NCBI GenBank assembly: GCA_044358835.1
Contig: JBIKNF010000003.1
Coordinates: forward strand, 114,315 to 178,314
Direction of reading: 5' to 3'
DNA from: JAJTHC01 sp044358835
GTDB taxonomy: Bacteria; Cyanobacteriota; Vampirovibrionia; Vampirovibrionales; JAJTHC01
Length of the DNA: 64,000 bases
Notes under the pieces: generated by a model
Database searches by the model: none
Seen by the model: only the letters and a program-made list of their open reading frames with translations
Told to the model about the DNA's origin: nothing
Part shown: piece by piece, positions 51,958-60,585 of the stretch
Layout of the letters: the number at the start of each line of letters is the position of its first letter
Numbering within the stretch: position 1 is the stretch's first letter
Made by a program: the position numbers and the translations under genes

Positions 51958-52117
51958 GGCAAGCTCCTTTTTTAGGGGGGGATTATAAAACTATGGTATT
52001 ATTTTAACATGAAAGTGTTTAAACATTAAACGTGTTTAAACAGCACCCTATTTTTTTAATGCTTTTTTTAATGCTTTTTCTAACGCCTTTAAGTCGTTAT
52101 GTGATAAGGAGGATTCT

Positions 52118-52885
52118 ATGTTGACCACTTTTCTCAAAAAAACGTTGGCCCTTGTCTTGTCTTTCAGCACTTTGCTGGGTGGGGTTCCTGCATGGGCCAT
52201 CAGTACCGAAGAATTCATTATGAATTCTTGGGTCGGCAGACCCCAAGAAGAATTGTTGAGCGCTTGGGGCAAGCCCTCAGGGTCACAACTGATTCCGGGA
52301 TCTAAAACCCATTGGATTGAGTATGCCAATGAATCGACCACCTATGTGCAACCGACAACCTACACCAATACAAGGGCGTCGTTAAATGCGAATACAGGCA
52401 CGTCTGCATCCTTAAATAGTAGAACAGTGACCAGTACTTCTGGGGGATATTACCAAACGAACAGTTGCAATGTGAGCTTTGAAGTGGATTCTACGACCCT
52501 TAAAATAGTTTCAGGGTCGTATTTTGGCAATATGTGTAGAGGCTGGTATTTGTACCCTGCGCATGTGTCTACGGTGGGGTTAAATGAGCTTAAATCCCAG
52601 AAAAAAGAAATCCAGCCCTTTCAAGAAAAAATAGACAAGTCTCAATGTAAGGTGATTAAAATACGCAAAGACAGCCATGCGTATGAAGCAGGCTTGCGAA
52701 ATAAGGATGTCATTCTAAAGTCCGTAAAAACCCAAAGTGGGACTGAGTTGGAGATTCAACGTAAGGAACATTGGTTTAGTCGCTCGCGCGTCACACAGAC
52801 TTACACGTTTGCCCCGACTTGCCATTCACTGGCCTATGAACGCTTAAGCAAACGGCAACGCAAACTATTTGGCGTCGAAGATTAA
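52118..52885 (+). CDS. Exported protein with SmpA/OmlA-like and PDZ-like regions
   Basis: The 255-residue product has a signal peptide (LVLSFSTLLGGVPAWA, cleavage after AWA). The next part, MNSWVGRPQEELLSAWGKPSG, is the small alpha-beta motif typical of SmpA/OmlA-like lipoprotein domains but with no lipobox. A Thr/Ser-rich stretch with two cysteines follows, then CKVIKIRKDSHAYEAGLRNKDVILKSV, which resembles a PDZ domain's carboxylate-binding part. It may act in envelope quality control. AAGGAGGA precedes the ATG. Confidence 0.7.
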   Translation: MLTTFLKKTLALVLSFSTLLGGVPAWAISTEEFIMNSWVGRPQEELLSAWGKPSGSQLIPGSKTHWIEYANESTTYVQPTTYTNTRASLNANTGTSASLNSRTVTSTSGGYYQTNSCNVSFEVDSTTLKIVSGSYFGNMCRGWYLYPAHVSTVGLNELKSQKKEIQPFQEKIDKSQCKVIKIRKDSHAYEAGLRNKDVILKSVKTQSGTELEIQRKEHWFSRSRVTQTYTFAPTCHSLAYERLSKRQRKLFGVED

Positions 52886-53032
52886 ACGCAAGCACAGGAA
52901 ATCAAATTTTAATGCTTGTTTTAAGTTTGAAAATCTGCTAAAGTGAAGATGTGTTTTATATTTACATAGTGTCATGCTTATTTTATCAGTACTCACTTAC
53001 AAGAGTGCGTTTTTAATGTCAAGGAAACAAGA

Positions 53033-53686
53033 ATGAAATTTTCTTTAAAGCGTTTGCAAGCCGTTGGTTTAGCATTTTTGATCGTAGGGTTTTTAGGCGT
53101 TTTTCAACTATTGCCTACAGCAGAAGCCGAAAAAAGAGAAAATCCTTACACGCTCAATGTCAAGGGATTGACTTCTGAAGAAGTTTACGAAGTCGTAGAA
53201 GCTCATTTGGCCACCGTAAAACGTAGTGCTTATGCCAACAGAGGAGACGAGCTTTTAGATACGTGGCGTGATAAGAGAGAAAAGTCGTTTATCTATCATG
53301 GACAAGGCACTGCTTTTTTCTCACAAAATCTGCCCTATTTTTTGAAAACACTCAACAATGCCCCTAAAAAGCACCACTATGTGTTTACGACGGATTATTC
53401 GGGTTGGAATGGCTTTAGTGCCATTGAAACCAAGCGTATAAAGTTACAACCTTTATCAGAAGTCGAAACGGTTAAAATAGAACTCTACGATTCGAGAAGC
53501 ATGGGTTTTCATAAAGAGTTTTGGTTCGGAATTATCCCCTATCTTGCACCTTATTGGAATATCTTTAGAGTTATAGACCGTTGGGCATATCAATCGACAC
53601 ATCGTTCTGGAAATAAAGCCTTTATGACCCAATTACAATCTGATTTGCAAGCCAAGTTAGACCACGCTAAAGCCTTAAAAAATTAA
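53033..53686 (+). CDS. Exported protein of unknown function
   Basis: The 217-residue product begins with a signal peptide (AVGLAFLIVGFLGVFQLLPTAEA). The mature part is charged, with many aromatic residues (GWNGFSAIETKRI, FHKEFWFGIIPYLAPYWNIF). No domain is recognised. AAGGAAAC lies before the ATG and an intrinsic terminator follows the stop. Confidence 0.7.
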   Translation: MKFSLKRLQAVGLAFLIVGFLGVFQLLPTAEAEKRENPYTLNVKGLTSEEVYEVVEAHLATVKRSAYANRGDELLDTWRDKREKSFIYHGQGTAFFSQNLPYFLKTLNNAPKKHHYVFTTDYSGWNGFSAIETKRIKLQPLSEVETVKIELYDSRSMGFHKEFWFGIIPYLAPYWNIFRVIDRWAYQSTHRSGNKAFMTQLQSDLQAKLDHAKALKN

Positions 53687-53710
53687 CCATTTTTTTCGAA
53701 CTTTTCAAAA

Positions 53711-53738
53711 GAGCCTTCTGCACGAGCAGGGGCTTTTT
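53711..53738 (+). terminator. Intrinsic terminator after gene 53033-53686
   Basis: GAGCCTTCTGC / GCAGGGGCT stem with a 4-base loop and TTTTTGCTTTT, 24 bp after the stop. Confidence 0.8.
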
Positions 53739-53835
53739 GCTTTTCGTAAAGAAATGTAAACAATTGGGCAATGATTAAGACAAGCTTAACTTTATTACAC
53801 TACCTTACTTCTAATCGCAGGGGCCTTGGCATTTC

Positions 53836-54708
53836 ATGAATAATAGATCCGTATTTTTCCCCCCGTTCTTTTCTCGCGCGAATTTTGCGCCGAATGTGGG
53901 CAGGCTTCGTGTGCCGTCTTACCCGCAAAGACTTCCCATGTATCCGTCCTACCCTATGGGGTCCGCAAGAGGGGGCTGGCCTACGTTTCAACCCCCGTTT
54001 CAACCGTCTGTTCAAGCGGCTAAGGCTTTTTCAAACCCGACTACGACGCTCAACACCCTCATGGATTCTCTCGATTTAAGTGAGCAACAATCCGACGCTG
54101 GGCAAGCCTGCTTCATTCACGCAGGGTTAAATAGCATCGTTAAAGCCACGCGAGATGACGACCCCAACGGGTGGTTGCGTCAAAAAGTCAACCAAACCAT
54201 TCAGGTGGACCCGCGTACCGGTAACTTCACCTTTAACTGGGCCAACGGCCAACAAATGACGATTACCCCCGCGCAACTCAACCAAGTGCGAAACACGGAA
54301 TACCAAGGCAAACCTGTGAGTGACTTAATGCTCGCGACTGAAACCGCGTGGTTTCAAGCCCACCCTGAACAAAAAAAGACAGGCGGTTACGCCCACGATC
54401 TTTACAAAGAACTTTTCGGACTGGATTCGGGGTACCTGCCTATTAGTGCTTCGGCTTTGGACGCCGCCAAGCAAAAAGGCGTGGTCAGCACCATTTCAGC
54501 CCATTCTAACCGAGGCACCTTCCACGCGTGGAGCTTAGACTATGAAGGCCCCACCTGGGATTTAAACAATTCCGACAGCAAAGGCGGGTTTAAATACTTG
54601 CCCCAAACCCAAGGCATGAAAAATATCGATTTAAGTGATGCTCAACTCGGGCAAGCCTTGCTAAGGGATTCGGACGCTTACATGAGTTACTTTAAAATCC
54701 CCGCGTAA
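53836..54708 (+). CDS. Probable papain/calpain-like cysteine peptidase without signal peptide
   Basis: The first 70 residues are Pro/Phe/Arg-rich and disordered (MNNRSVFFPPFFSRANFAPN...), with NFAP resembling the RFAP/RFTP signature of other unknown proteins here; there is no signal peptide. SDAGQACFIHAGLNSIVKA places a Gln (90) two residues before Cys 92, as in the oxyanion Gln and nucleophile of clan CA peptidases (calpain: GDCWFLAAL). RGTFHAWSLDY supplies a His (230), and TWDLNNSDSKGG an Asn (244), in the right order for a Cys-His-Asn triad. Bacterial calpain-like proteins of this sort are often effectors. Activity is inferred, not shown. TGTAAACAAT lies about 80 bp upstream. Confidence 0.6.
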   Translation: MNNRSVFFPPFFSRANFAPNVGRLRVPSYPQRLPMYPSYPMGSARGGWPTFQPPFQPSVQAAKAFSNPTTTLNTLMDSLDLSEQQSDAGQACFIHAGLNSIVKATRDDDPNGWLRQKVNQTIQVDPRTGNFTFNWANGQQMTITPAQLNQVRNTEYQGKPVSDLMLATETAWFQAHPEQKKTGGYAHDLYKELFGLDSGYLPISASALDAAKQKGVVSTISAHSNRGTFHAWSLDYEGPTWDLNNSDSKGGFKYLPQTQGMKNIDLSDAQLGQALLRDSDAYMSYFKIPA

Positions 54709-54714
54709 TAGATC

Positions 54715-55329
54715 CTACGCCTTCAAAAACTGGAGTTGGCGTTGAACGTATTTACCAAGCAGATCGCCTTCGTAATGCAAGAAATCACCAATGGCTAAAT
54801 CCCCAAGCGTCGTATGGCTCAAGGTGTGTGGGATGATACAACAGCTAAAGCTAGTGGCATCTACCGTGTTGACGGTTAAACTAATGCCGTTTAAAGCCAC
54901 ACTGCCCTTGGGAACGAACAGGGCTTTTTCGGCATCCGCTTGGGGGAGCGCGATCGTCCAAATCGAGCATTCGCCGTCGGGTTGGATGCTCATCACTTCA
55001 AGGCATCCATCCACATGCCCGCTCACGTAATGGCCCCCTAAGGGGCTGGTGGGCAAGAGAGGGAGTTCTAAATTAAGACGATTGCCTCGAGTGATCTGCC
55101 CAAACAGCGTTTTGGACAAGGTTTCAGAAGACAACGCCACTTCAAAGGTTTGACTTTCCCCCCGCACGTCAAAGGCCGTCACGGTGGTGCAACAGCCGTT
55201 TAAGGCAATGCTGGCTCCATGGGTTAAGGGACTTTCAAGCACGGGGGCGTCTATGCTTAGGTGAACCCCCTTTTCTACAGGGGTGATGTTCACCACTTCG
55301 CCAATGCCTTGAATCAATCCTGTAAACAT
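54715..55329 (-). CDS. ribE: Riboflavin synthase alpha subunit
   Basis: RibE condenses two lumazines into riboflavin. The 204-residue product has two repeated domains: MFTGLIQGIGEVVNI and later GLIQ-like GDCLEVMS..., with SIALNGCCTTVTAF in the first and SVALNGISLTVNTV in the second; HYVSGHVDG is the interdomain motif. ATG 55329 starts the conserved MFTGLIQ; an upstream TTG would add five residues. It begins 4 bp after the MqnD-like gene. The convergent cysteine peptidase gene ends 6 bp away. Confidence 0.94.
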   Translation of the reverse strand: MFTGLIQGIGEVVNITPVEKGVHLSIDAPVLESPLTHGASIALNGCCTTVTAFDVRGESQTFEVALSSETLSKTLFGQITRGNRLNLELPLLPTSPLGGHYVSGHVDGCLEVMSIQPDGECSIWTIALPQADAEKALFVPKGSVALNGISLTVNTVDATSFSCCIIPHTLSHTTLGDLAIGDFLHYEGDLLGKYVQRQLQFLKA

Positions 55330-55333
55330 GGAC

Positions 55334-56200
55334 TTACAACGCAACAGGGGTTTGAAAATCCACGAACTCTGGGCGCACCAGCGTGGGAATAATCCCTTTT
55401 TCGTAGCCTTCTTTGAGCATTAAAGTCACGGCTTCTCGGATTTCAGGGGTGATCGAGAGGGTCAGTTCGTTGACGTACATGCCCACAAACTGGTCCGTTT
55501 TTTCTTCAGGCAAGTTTCGGGCATACGCTTGGCAGCCAGCAAGCGTTTCAGCGCGGTTGTCTAAGCCCCATTTAACGGAACGATAGAGCACACGGCCTAT
55601 TTTTTGAATCAGCGCTTCTCCCAAATCTCGACGAATACCATTACACCCTAAAGGCAAGATGAGTCCTGTTTGTTCAAACCACCACTGGCCTAAATCAACG
55701 ATTTTATGCAACCCTTCTTCACGATAGGTCACTTGACTTTCATGGATCACCAAACCCGCAATGACCTCGCCGTTTAACACGGCTTGGGGAATGTCGTCAA
55801 AATGCACTTTCACCGTTGGCAGTTCTGGGCAGTAGAGCTTTAAAAACAAGTAGGCCGATGTTTGTTCCCCAGGGATCGCCACAGGCTTACCAGACGCCAA
55901 GACGGCTTCAAGGGTCATGGGGGTGTTGGCCACAAGCACTGGGCCGTACTGTTCGCCAATGGAAGAGCCGACAGGGAAAATGGCGTATTGTTCATGTAAG
56001 TAGGCGTAAGCATGGTAAGAAATGGCCGTAAGTTCATACGTGCCAAGGGCGGCTTCACGATTGAGGGTTTCAATATCTTTAAGCACATGTTCAAACTGCA
56101 GGCCTTCGGTGTCCACTTTATGGTGGGCCAAGGCGTAAAACATAAAGGCATCATCGGCATCAGGGCTATGGGCCACGCGAATGGGGAGAGCTTGGGACAT
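55334..56200 (-). CDS. mqnD: 1,4-dihydroxy-6-naphthoate synthase-like protein
   Basis: MqnD splits cyclic dehypoxanthinylfutalosine in the futalosine route to menaquinone. The 288-residue periplasmic-binding-protein-like fold has RVAHSPDADDAFMFYAL, VLKDIETLNREAALGTYELTAISYHAYAYLHEQYAI and SSIGEQYGPVLVA, which match the MqnD branch better than MqnA. VKWGLDNRAETLAGCQAYAR and a YEKGIIP end are typical. ATG 56200 follows AAGGAG. The substrate assignment is from family only; other mqn genes are not in the window. The gene precedes ribE in the operon. Confidence 0.75.
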   Translation of the reverse strand: MSQALPIRVAHSPDADDAFMFYALAHHKVDTEGLQFEHVLKDIETLNREAALGTYELTAISYHAYAYLHEQYAIFPVGSSIGEQYGPVLVANTPMTLEAVLASGKPVAIPGEQTSAYLFLKLYCPELPTVKVHFDDIPQAVLNGEVIAGLVIHESQVTYREEGLHKIVDLGQWWFEQTGLILPLGCNGIRRDLGEALIQKIGRVLYRSVKWGLDNRAETLAGCQAYARNLPEEKTDQFVGMYVNELTLSITPEIREAVTLMLKEGYEKGIIPTLVRPEFVDFQTPVAL

Positions 56201-56405
56201 GGAAGGGGGACTCCTTATGGTTAATGCTTTTATTAAACCGCCAATACAGCTTTTTGACAAGGGAGGCGCTTTATTTTTTTTGGGAAGGGGACGTGCTGGG
56301 CCAGACCACTTAGGGGGCGTTGCTTTTTTGTGGTTGATAGTTTAGGGGGGCTTGATGTATGATAAACACATCGTCATTCCCTTGAGTTAGAAAGAGATGC
56401 CCTTC

Positions 56406-56900
56406 ATGGATTTAAATATCACCCAACTTCAAGCCCTTGCCGATTTGGCGCGTGAAAAAGACCTTGCCGAAATCACCATTACCGATGGCGACAAAAAAAT
56501 CACCATTAAAACCCCCGCTTCAGTGTCGCACACCTTTCATCAAGTCGGGGCAGGCCTCCCGACTCTGGCCGCTGCAGCACCTGTTGCCACAGCCCCCAGC
56601 CCTGTTCCTTCTTCAGCTCCTGTCCACACGTCCGCTGCCCCCGTGGTGGAAGATGCGTCTTTACACACGGTGACTTCTCCGATGGTGGGGACTTTTTACG
56701 CCGCGGCAAGCCCTGAAGCGCCCGCGTTTGCTGCAAAGGGATCCAACATTACGGTGGGGCAAACCCTCTGTATTTTAGAAGCCATGAAGCAGATGAACGA
56801 ACTTGAAAGCGATGTAGCCGGTACGGTTGTAGAGGTTCTACTAAGCAACGGGCAACCCGTTGAGTACGGCCAAGCGTTATTTAAAGTGAAGCTTGCGTAA
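56406..56900 (+). CDS. accB: Biotin carboxyl carrier protein of acetyl-CoA carboxylase
   Basis: AccB carries biotin in malonyl-CoA synthesis. The 164-residue product has an N-terminal helix region (MDLNITQLQALADLAREKDL), an Ala/Pro/Ser-rich hinge and the biotinyl domain with SPMVGTFYAAASPEAPAF and EAMKQMNELESD, where the lysine is biotinylated; the usual EAMKMMNE has Gln for Met here. ATG 56406 gives the normal start; ATG 56397 is also possible. accC, which usually follows, is absent; a MITE-like element begins 18 bp after the stop. Confidence 0.93.
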   Translation: MDLNITQLQALADLAREKDLAEITITDGDKKITIKTPASVSHTFHQVGAGLPTLAAAAPVATAPSPVPSSAPVHTSAAPVVEDASLHTVTSPMVGTFYAAASPEAPAFAAKGSNITVGQTLCILEAMKQMNELESDVAGTVVEVLLSNGQPVEYGQALFKVKLA

Positions 56901-56917
56901 AATAACCTTTAAAATAC

Positions 56918-57099
56918 TATAGAAAGCTCTGCGGAAGTCCTTTTGCTTTGTTCCTCCTCCCTTAGGTCGCACGCCTCGCCTATGGCGGGCTACGCTAGGA
57001 GGAGGGAACACCAGCTATGGACAGGCATCCCGAATCCCTCACCCCAGCCCTCTCCCTAAGGGAGAGGGAGTAAAACGCCCTTTCGCAGAGCCTTCTATA
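56918..57099 (+). mobile_element. MITE-like element, copy 3 (182 bp, different interior)
   Basis: Ends TATAGAAAGCTCTGCGGAAG at the left and GCGCAGAGCCTTCTATA-type complement at the right match the terminal repeats of copies at 16288-16436 and 63876-64000. The interior differs: it carries the dispersed repeat with CCTCGCCTATGGCGGGCTACG (56948-57017) and a CCCTCTCCCTAAGGGAGAGGG hairpin. It lies between accB and the nucleotidyltransferase gene and its right end is 8 bp from the latter's stop. Confidence 0.75.
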
Positions 57100-57106
57100 G
57101 AAGGCG

Positions 57107-57967
57107 CTAAGGGGCCGTCTGGTTGATCTTGCGTTTGGCAAGCGTGGGGGTTCTCATTTTCTTGGGCCCAACGTGAGACACCGCATCTGTTTCAGCGAAG
57201 GCTTTACTGGCTTTTGACGCACTGAGCTTAGAAACAGGCAATAAGCGATGGCGCATCTGCTCAAAGTCGCGTTGCGCCGTCTCATAATCGGTGTGGCGCC
57301 CAATATCAAGCCAGTAGCCGTCGAATTTATAGGCCCGTACCGTGTGGGTGTCATTCATCACGCGGGTCACTAGGGTGTCTATGCCACAAAACTCGCCTTT
57401 GGGAATGTACTGAATCACCGCTTTATTCAAGGCGTGAATACCCATGCACACGGAATGCACGAGGGTGGGTTTTTCTCTAAAGCCCGCAATTTCATTGGTG
57501 TTGTTGACGAAATCTAAAATGCCAAATTCAATTTGTGTGGTACGTTGAAAGGTGGCTAATGTGGCCACGGCTTGATTGTGAATGTGTTCTTCCATGAGGG
57601 CTTTAAAGTTTAAATCGGTGACGATATCCGCATTCATCACCAAGAAGTTTTCAGGCAAGTGGGGTAAAAAGGCCAAGGGGCCAGCTGTACCTAGTGGGGA
57701 ATCTTCAAAGGTGTAATCAATCGAAATACCAAACTTTTGCCCTTCGCCAAAATGGGCGTGAATCAATTCCGCCATATGCCCCACGCACAAGGTGACTCGT
57801 TTAAAGCCATAGAGCTTTAATTGCTTAATAATCAATTCTAAAATGGGAATGTTCCCTAAAGGCACGAGCGGTTTGGGTAAGGTATCCGTAAACGGACGCA
57901 AACGGGTGCCTTTGCCTCCGGCTAAAATAACGGCATGCCATGCGTGGTGCATTAACGCATCTTTCAT
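57107..57967 (-). CDS. Sugar nucleotidyltransferase
   Basis: The 286-residue product has the pyrophosphorylase signature VILAGGKGTRLRPFTDTLPKPLVPLGNIPILE, EDSPLGTAGPLAFLP, FLVMNADIVTDLN and DGYWLDIGRHTDYETAQ. This is the NTP-transferase pattern of D-glycero-D-manno-heptose or mannose-1-phosphate type enzymes that make activated sugars for surface glycans. The C-terminal 50 residues are basic and appear disordered. ATG 57967 is chosen after GGGAGA; a GTG 21 bases upstream is possible. Confidence 0.85.
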   Translation of the reverse strand: MKDALMHHAWHAVILAGGKGTRLRPFTDTLPKPLVPLGNIPILELIIKQLKLYGFKRVTLCVGHMAELIHAHFGEGQKFGISIDYTFEDSPLGTAGPLAFLPHLPENFLVMNADIVTDLNFKALMEEHIHNQAVATLATFQRTTQIEFGILDFVNNTNEIAGFREKPTLVHSVCMGIHALNKAVIQYIPKGEFCGIDTLVTRVMNDTHTVRAYKFDGYWLDIGRHTDYETAQRDFEQMRHRLLPVSKLSASKASKAFAETDAVSHVGPKKMRTPTLAKRKINQTAP

Positions 57968-58215
57968 AAACGTGGTGTTCTCCCTCACTTCCCATGTCGG
58001 GAAGTTGATACATGTTATTACTGTAACGACTTTTTTAAGGCTTCAACGATTTTTACACGTGAAAACCCTTTTATAGAATGACAAAGTTACCCCCCCCAAC
58101 AGATGAACCTGGGGGTGTAAAAATTGACATCAAAAGGACACGTTTGAAGTAAACGCCCATGGAACAGCCTGTTTAAGGGGCATTGCGAGCGCTTTTATTT
58201 CCTTTAAAGTGGTAT

Positions 58216-58231
58216 TTATATAGTCTTCTAT
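58216..58231 (-). repeat. Fragment of the MITE end sequence
   Basis: TATAGAAGACTATATA on the reverse strand matches the outer 11 bases of the MITE terminal repeat (TATAGAAGACT). It overlaps the thiolase stop and could be a leftover end. Confidence 0.35.
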
Positions 58232-59421
58232 AGACGATGACGCTGAAGTAAAACAGCCACACCCAGCCCCATGCCGATGCTGATGGTGGCCAACCCATAC
58301 GCTCGCCGCGCGTCGCCTTCTTCCTGTAAGCGATGCGCCAAGGTACACACGGTTCGAAGGGCTGTGCAGCCCATGGGAGATCCTAGCGCAAGCGCGCCCC
58401 CCCATCGGTTCAGGCGACTTTCTTGAAAGGCATCTAGGCCAAGGGCGTTACATTGTAACAGCACTGCGGACGCAAACGCTTCGTGAAACTCAAAACAGGC
58501 GATTTCATCAAGGCCTAAGCCCCGCTTGTGCAACAGCGCGTTCATGGCATCTAAGCCAGCCAAGGGCATGCGTTCAGGCGGGGTGGCGATTTGCATCAAG
58601 TCCACCAATTCAAGGGCCACTTCCGCAGCTTCAACGCGCGTGGCTAAAGGAACGGGGTGCAATGAAAGCACCGCGCCTGCAACGCCATCGGCATAAGGAG
58701 CCAAATGAGCGGGCGTGTGAATGCCATTGTTACGAACAGGCTTTAAACGGCCTAAGGCCTCTGCGTTTAAGTCAGGACGCACGCATTCATCTACCGCTAA
58801 CACGACGTGCCCTTGCGCGTTATAGACGGGCAAGCCTTGCGCCTGTAACACGGCATGACTGGCCCGTTGATGCGACGCTAAAGCCCAAGCATCCAGCTGT
58901 TGAAGGGGCAGTTCGCTTGCCGCCACATCGGCATGGTGCAACATTGAACGACTGGCGAGGCGTCCTGAGGATTCTTCAAAATCAGGGTGTCTAAATCGCC
59001 AGCCAAAGGTGGTGTCGTGCCACGGGGCCTGCGGGTCAATATGGGCAGGCAAACACGCCAAAGGCGAACGCGTCATGTGTTCAACCCCTCCTGCCCAAAC
59101 GGTGTGAACCCGTTGGGCTTTAAGGGCTAAGTAGGCATATTCTAAGGCGTGAGTGCTACTGCCACACAGGCTATTGAGTGTGACGGCTGGGGTTTTTTCA
59201 GGCAAGGTGGACAGTAAAACCGCCAATCGCGCGATATTACGGGAATCTTCACCGGCTTGGTTGGCACAACCTAGGTACACGGCTTCTGGCTGAAAGGGGG
59301 CGTGATGATTTAAAAGTTGCACGACCAAGTCGTCTGATCTCACAGGGCTCAAGGCGCCTTTGTACTTGCCTAAGACGCTACGATCGATCGTGTGTATCCA
59401 TACGGGGGGGGGGTGAAACAT
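58228..59421 (-). CDS. Thiolase-family protein lacking two conserved active-site residues
   Basis: Thiolases condense or cleave acyl-CoA. The 397-residue product has the nucleophile Cys 86 in TLNSLCGSS, the DGVAGAVLSL region and FEFHEAFA. The usual GHP of GGAIALGHPLGASG is GSP here (GGALALGSPMGCTALR), and the second catalytic Cys of CIGGGMG is Ser in ISIGMGLG. I checked both sites in the bases. Activity as a normal thiolase is therefore doubtful; a ligand-binding or altered role is possible. The N-terminus includes ten consecutive C (59404-59413) coding His-Pro-Pro-Pro. An 18-bp palindrome lies directly before the ribosome site. Confidence 0.8.
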   Translation of the reverse strand: MFHPPPVWIHTIDRSVLGKYKGALSPVRSDDLVVQLLNHHAPFQPEAVYLGCANQAGEDSRNIARLAVLLSTLPEKTPAVTLNSLCGSSTHALEYAYLALKAQRVHTVWAGGVEHMTRSPLACLPAHIDPQAPWHDTTFGWRFRHPDFEESSGRLASRSMLHHADVAASELPLQQLDAWALASHQRASHAVLQAQGLPVYNAQGHVVLAVDECVRPDLNAEALGRLKPVRNNGIHTPAHLAPYADGVAGAVLSLHPVPLATRVEAAEVALELVDLMQIATPPERMPLAGLDAMNALLHKRGLGLDEIACFEFHEAFASAVLLQCNALGLDAFQESRLNRWGGALALGSPMGCTALRTVCTLAHRLQEEGDARRAYGLATISIGMGLGVAVLLQRHRL

Positions 59422-59435
59422 GTGAAAACTTCCTT

Positions 59436-59453
59436 ATACCGTTTAAACGGTAT
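59436..59453 (-). promoter_or_regulatory. 18-bp perfect palindrome, probable operator of the thiolase gene
   Basis: ATACCGTTTAAACGGTAT is a perfect palindrome 15 bp upstream of the thiolase ATG and next to AAGGAAG. Size and symmetry fit a TetR-type regulator site. A similar CGTTTAAATGGTATAAACGGTAT stretch occurs at about 33405-33435 between hemH and ndk. Confidence 0.55.
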
Positions 59454-59484
59454 GAACATCGTTGTGTCAAAGAGTGTAAAAAAT

Positions 59485-59493
59485 TGTAACAGT
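59485..59493 (+). promoter_or_regulatory. TGTAACAGT motif upstream of gene 59634-60473
   Basis: TTGTAACAGTTTG in gene orientation, about 142 bp before the ATG. Confidence 0.4.
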
Positions 59494-59633
59494 TTGTTTA
59501 AAGTCCCTTCAGTTTAGTCAGCACTGGCCGAAAAGACCTATAGGAAGAAACGCTATTTCTTAATTATAAATGCTATATCTGTATTGGGAACTTTCAGAGG
59601 AATACTTAAGCTTAAAGAGGAAGAGACATCACT

Positions 59634-60473
59634 ATGATTAATCTTGGTTCATTAGACGCTTGGACGGCTACACCTGCTACTACACCTGCCACTAAACAGG
59701 CTTTGGCGACTGAAACGCCTGCTTTAAACACCCTCACGTCTTTAAAAGAAACGGGTGTGACGTTAAACCCCACTGATTCCATTAAACTAAAAGACTTGGT
59801 TGATTTTTCTCGGACGGGGGCTTCGCCAGAAGCGCTGTTTAAAGCCGTCAATGGAGAGATCCCCCCTTCTGGCGCCAAAATAACAGCTCCTCTTAACGCA
59901 ACGGAAGCCCCCCCCCTCAATACCGACACCGTAAGCGCTACAGCCAGCCCCGTGTATGAACCTTCTTTGATCCCCGGTATAGATAAAAAGACCTTAGAAG
60001 GACTGACCAAAAACTTTAACGGTGTTGGTACGGGGACTAAAAGCGTCCAGGAGTTTATCTACAAGCCCTTGAAACAGATGACGCAAGTGATGAAAAAGGA
60101 ACCGGTGACGGAAACCGAAATTTTTCAACCCGCTTTAGAGGGACTGGCCAGTGATGCAGGCTTGGACCCTCAAACCAAAGCAGCTGTAGAACAAGAACGG
60201 ATTAAAAGACGAGAAATCGAAAGTCAATTTGGTAAGACGCCTTATGGTGCCGTGAACCTAAAAAAACAAGCATACTTGGAATTGGCGCGGCATGATTTAC
60301 CAGGGGCCTTAAAATTGCAAGAAGAAATGGTTCAGACAGAACAAGAAAAGATCGCTCGAAAAAAAGCTGAACTGGAAACAGCTATCGCCAAAGAAAAAGA
60401 AACACCCCCCAAGAAAACAGAAGAGGCCCCCCCGCCTAAAAAACGGGATTCAAAAAAAACTAAGAAAAAGTAG
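59634..60473 (+). CDS. Unknown low-complexity protein with Lys-rich tail
   Basis: The 279-residue product begins with about 40 Thr/Ala/Pro-rich residues (MINLGSLDAWTATPATTPAT...) and has no signal peptide. A middle helical part follows (LKLQEEMVQTEQEKIARKKAELETAIAKE, likely coiled coil) and the last 20 residues are mostly Lys, Pro and Glu (PPKKTEEAPPPKKRDSKK). No domain recognised. The layout is like the other unknown proteins with a disordered start, though without the NRFTP signature. TGTAACAGT lies upstream. Confidence 0.6.
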   Translation: MINLGSLDAWTATPATTPATKQALATETPALNTLTSLKETGVTLNPTDSIKLKDLVDFSRTGASPEALFKAVNGEIPPSGAKITAPLNATEAPPLNTDTVSATASPVYEPSLIPGIDKKTLEGLTKNFNGVGTGTKSVQEFIYKPLKQMTQVMKKEPVTETEIFQPALEGLASDAGLDPQTKAAVEQERIKRREIESQFGKTPYGAVNLKKQAYLELARHDLPGALKLQEEMVQTEQEKIARKKAELETAIAKEKETPPKKTEEAPPPKKRDSKKTKKK

Positions 60474-60585
60474 AAATACTGAAATGCACCTTGGTTAAGC
60501 TATTTTCAAATCAACATTCCATAAACCGTCTGTTTTGTGTACAATAAATATAGACTTTAGGTTTATGGAAGGGTTGGTGACACAT

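Noticed and set aside
52048..52341. Leftward frame over the start of gene 52118-52885
   Set aside because: Antisense to a gene with a clear signal peptide and ribosome site.
55334..56200. MqnA instead of MqnD
   Set aside because: The SPDADDAFMFYAL start and the LNREA...SYHAYAYL pattern fit MqnD better; still uncertain.
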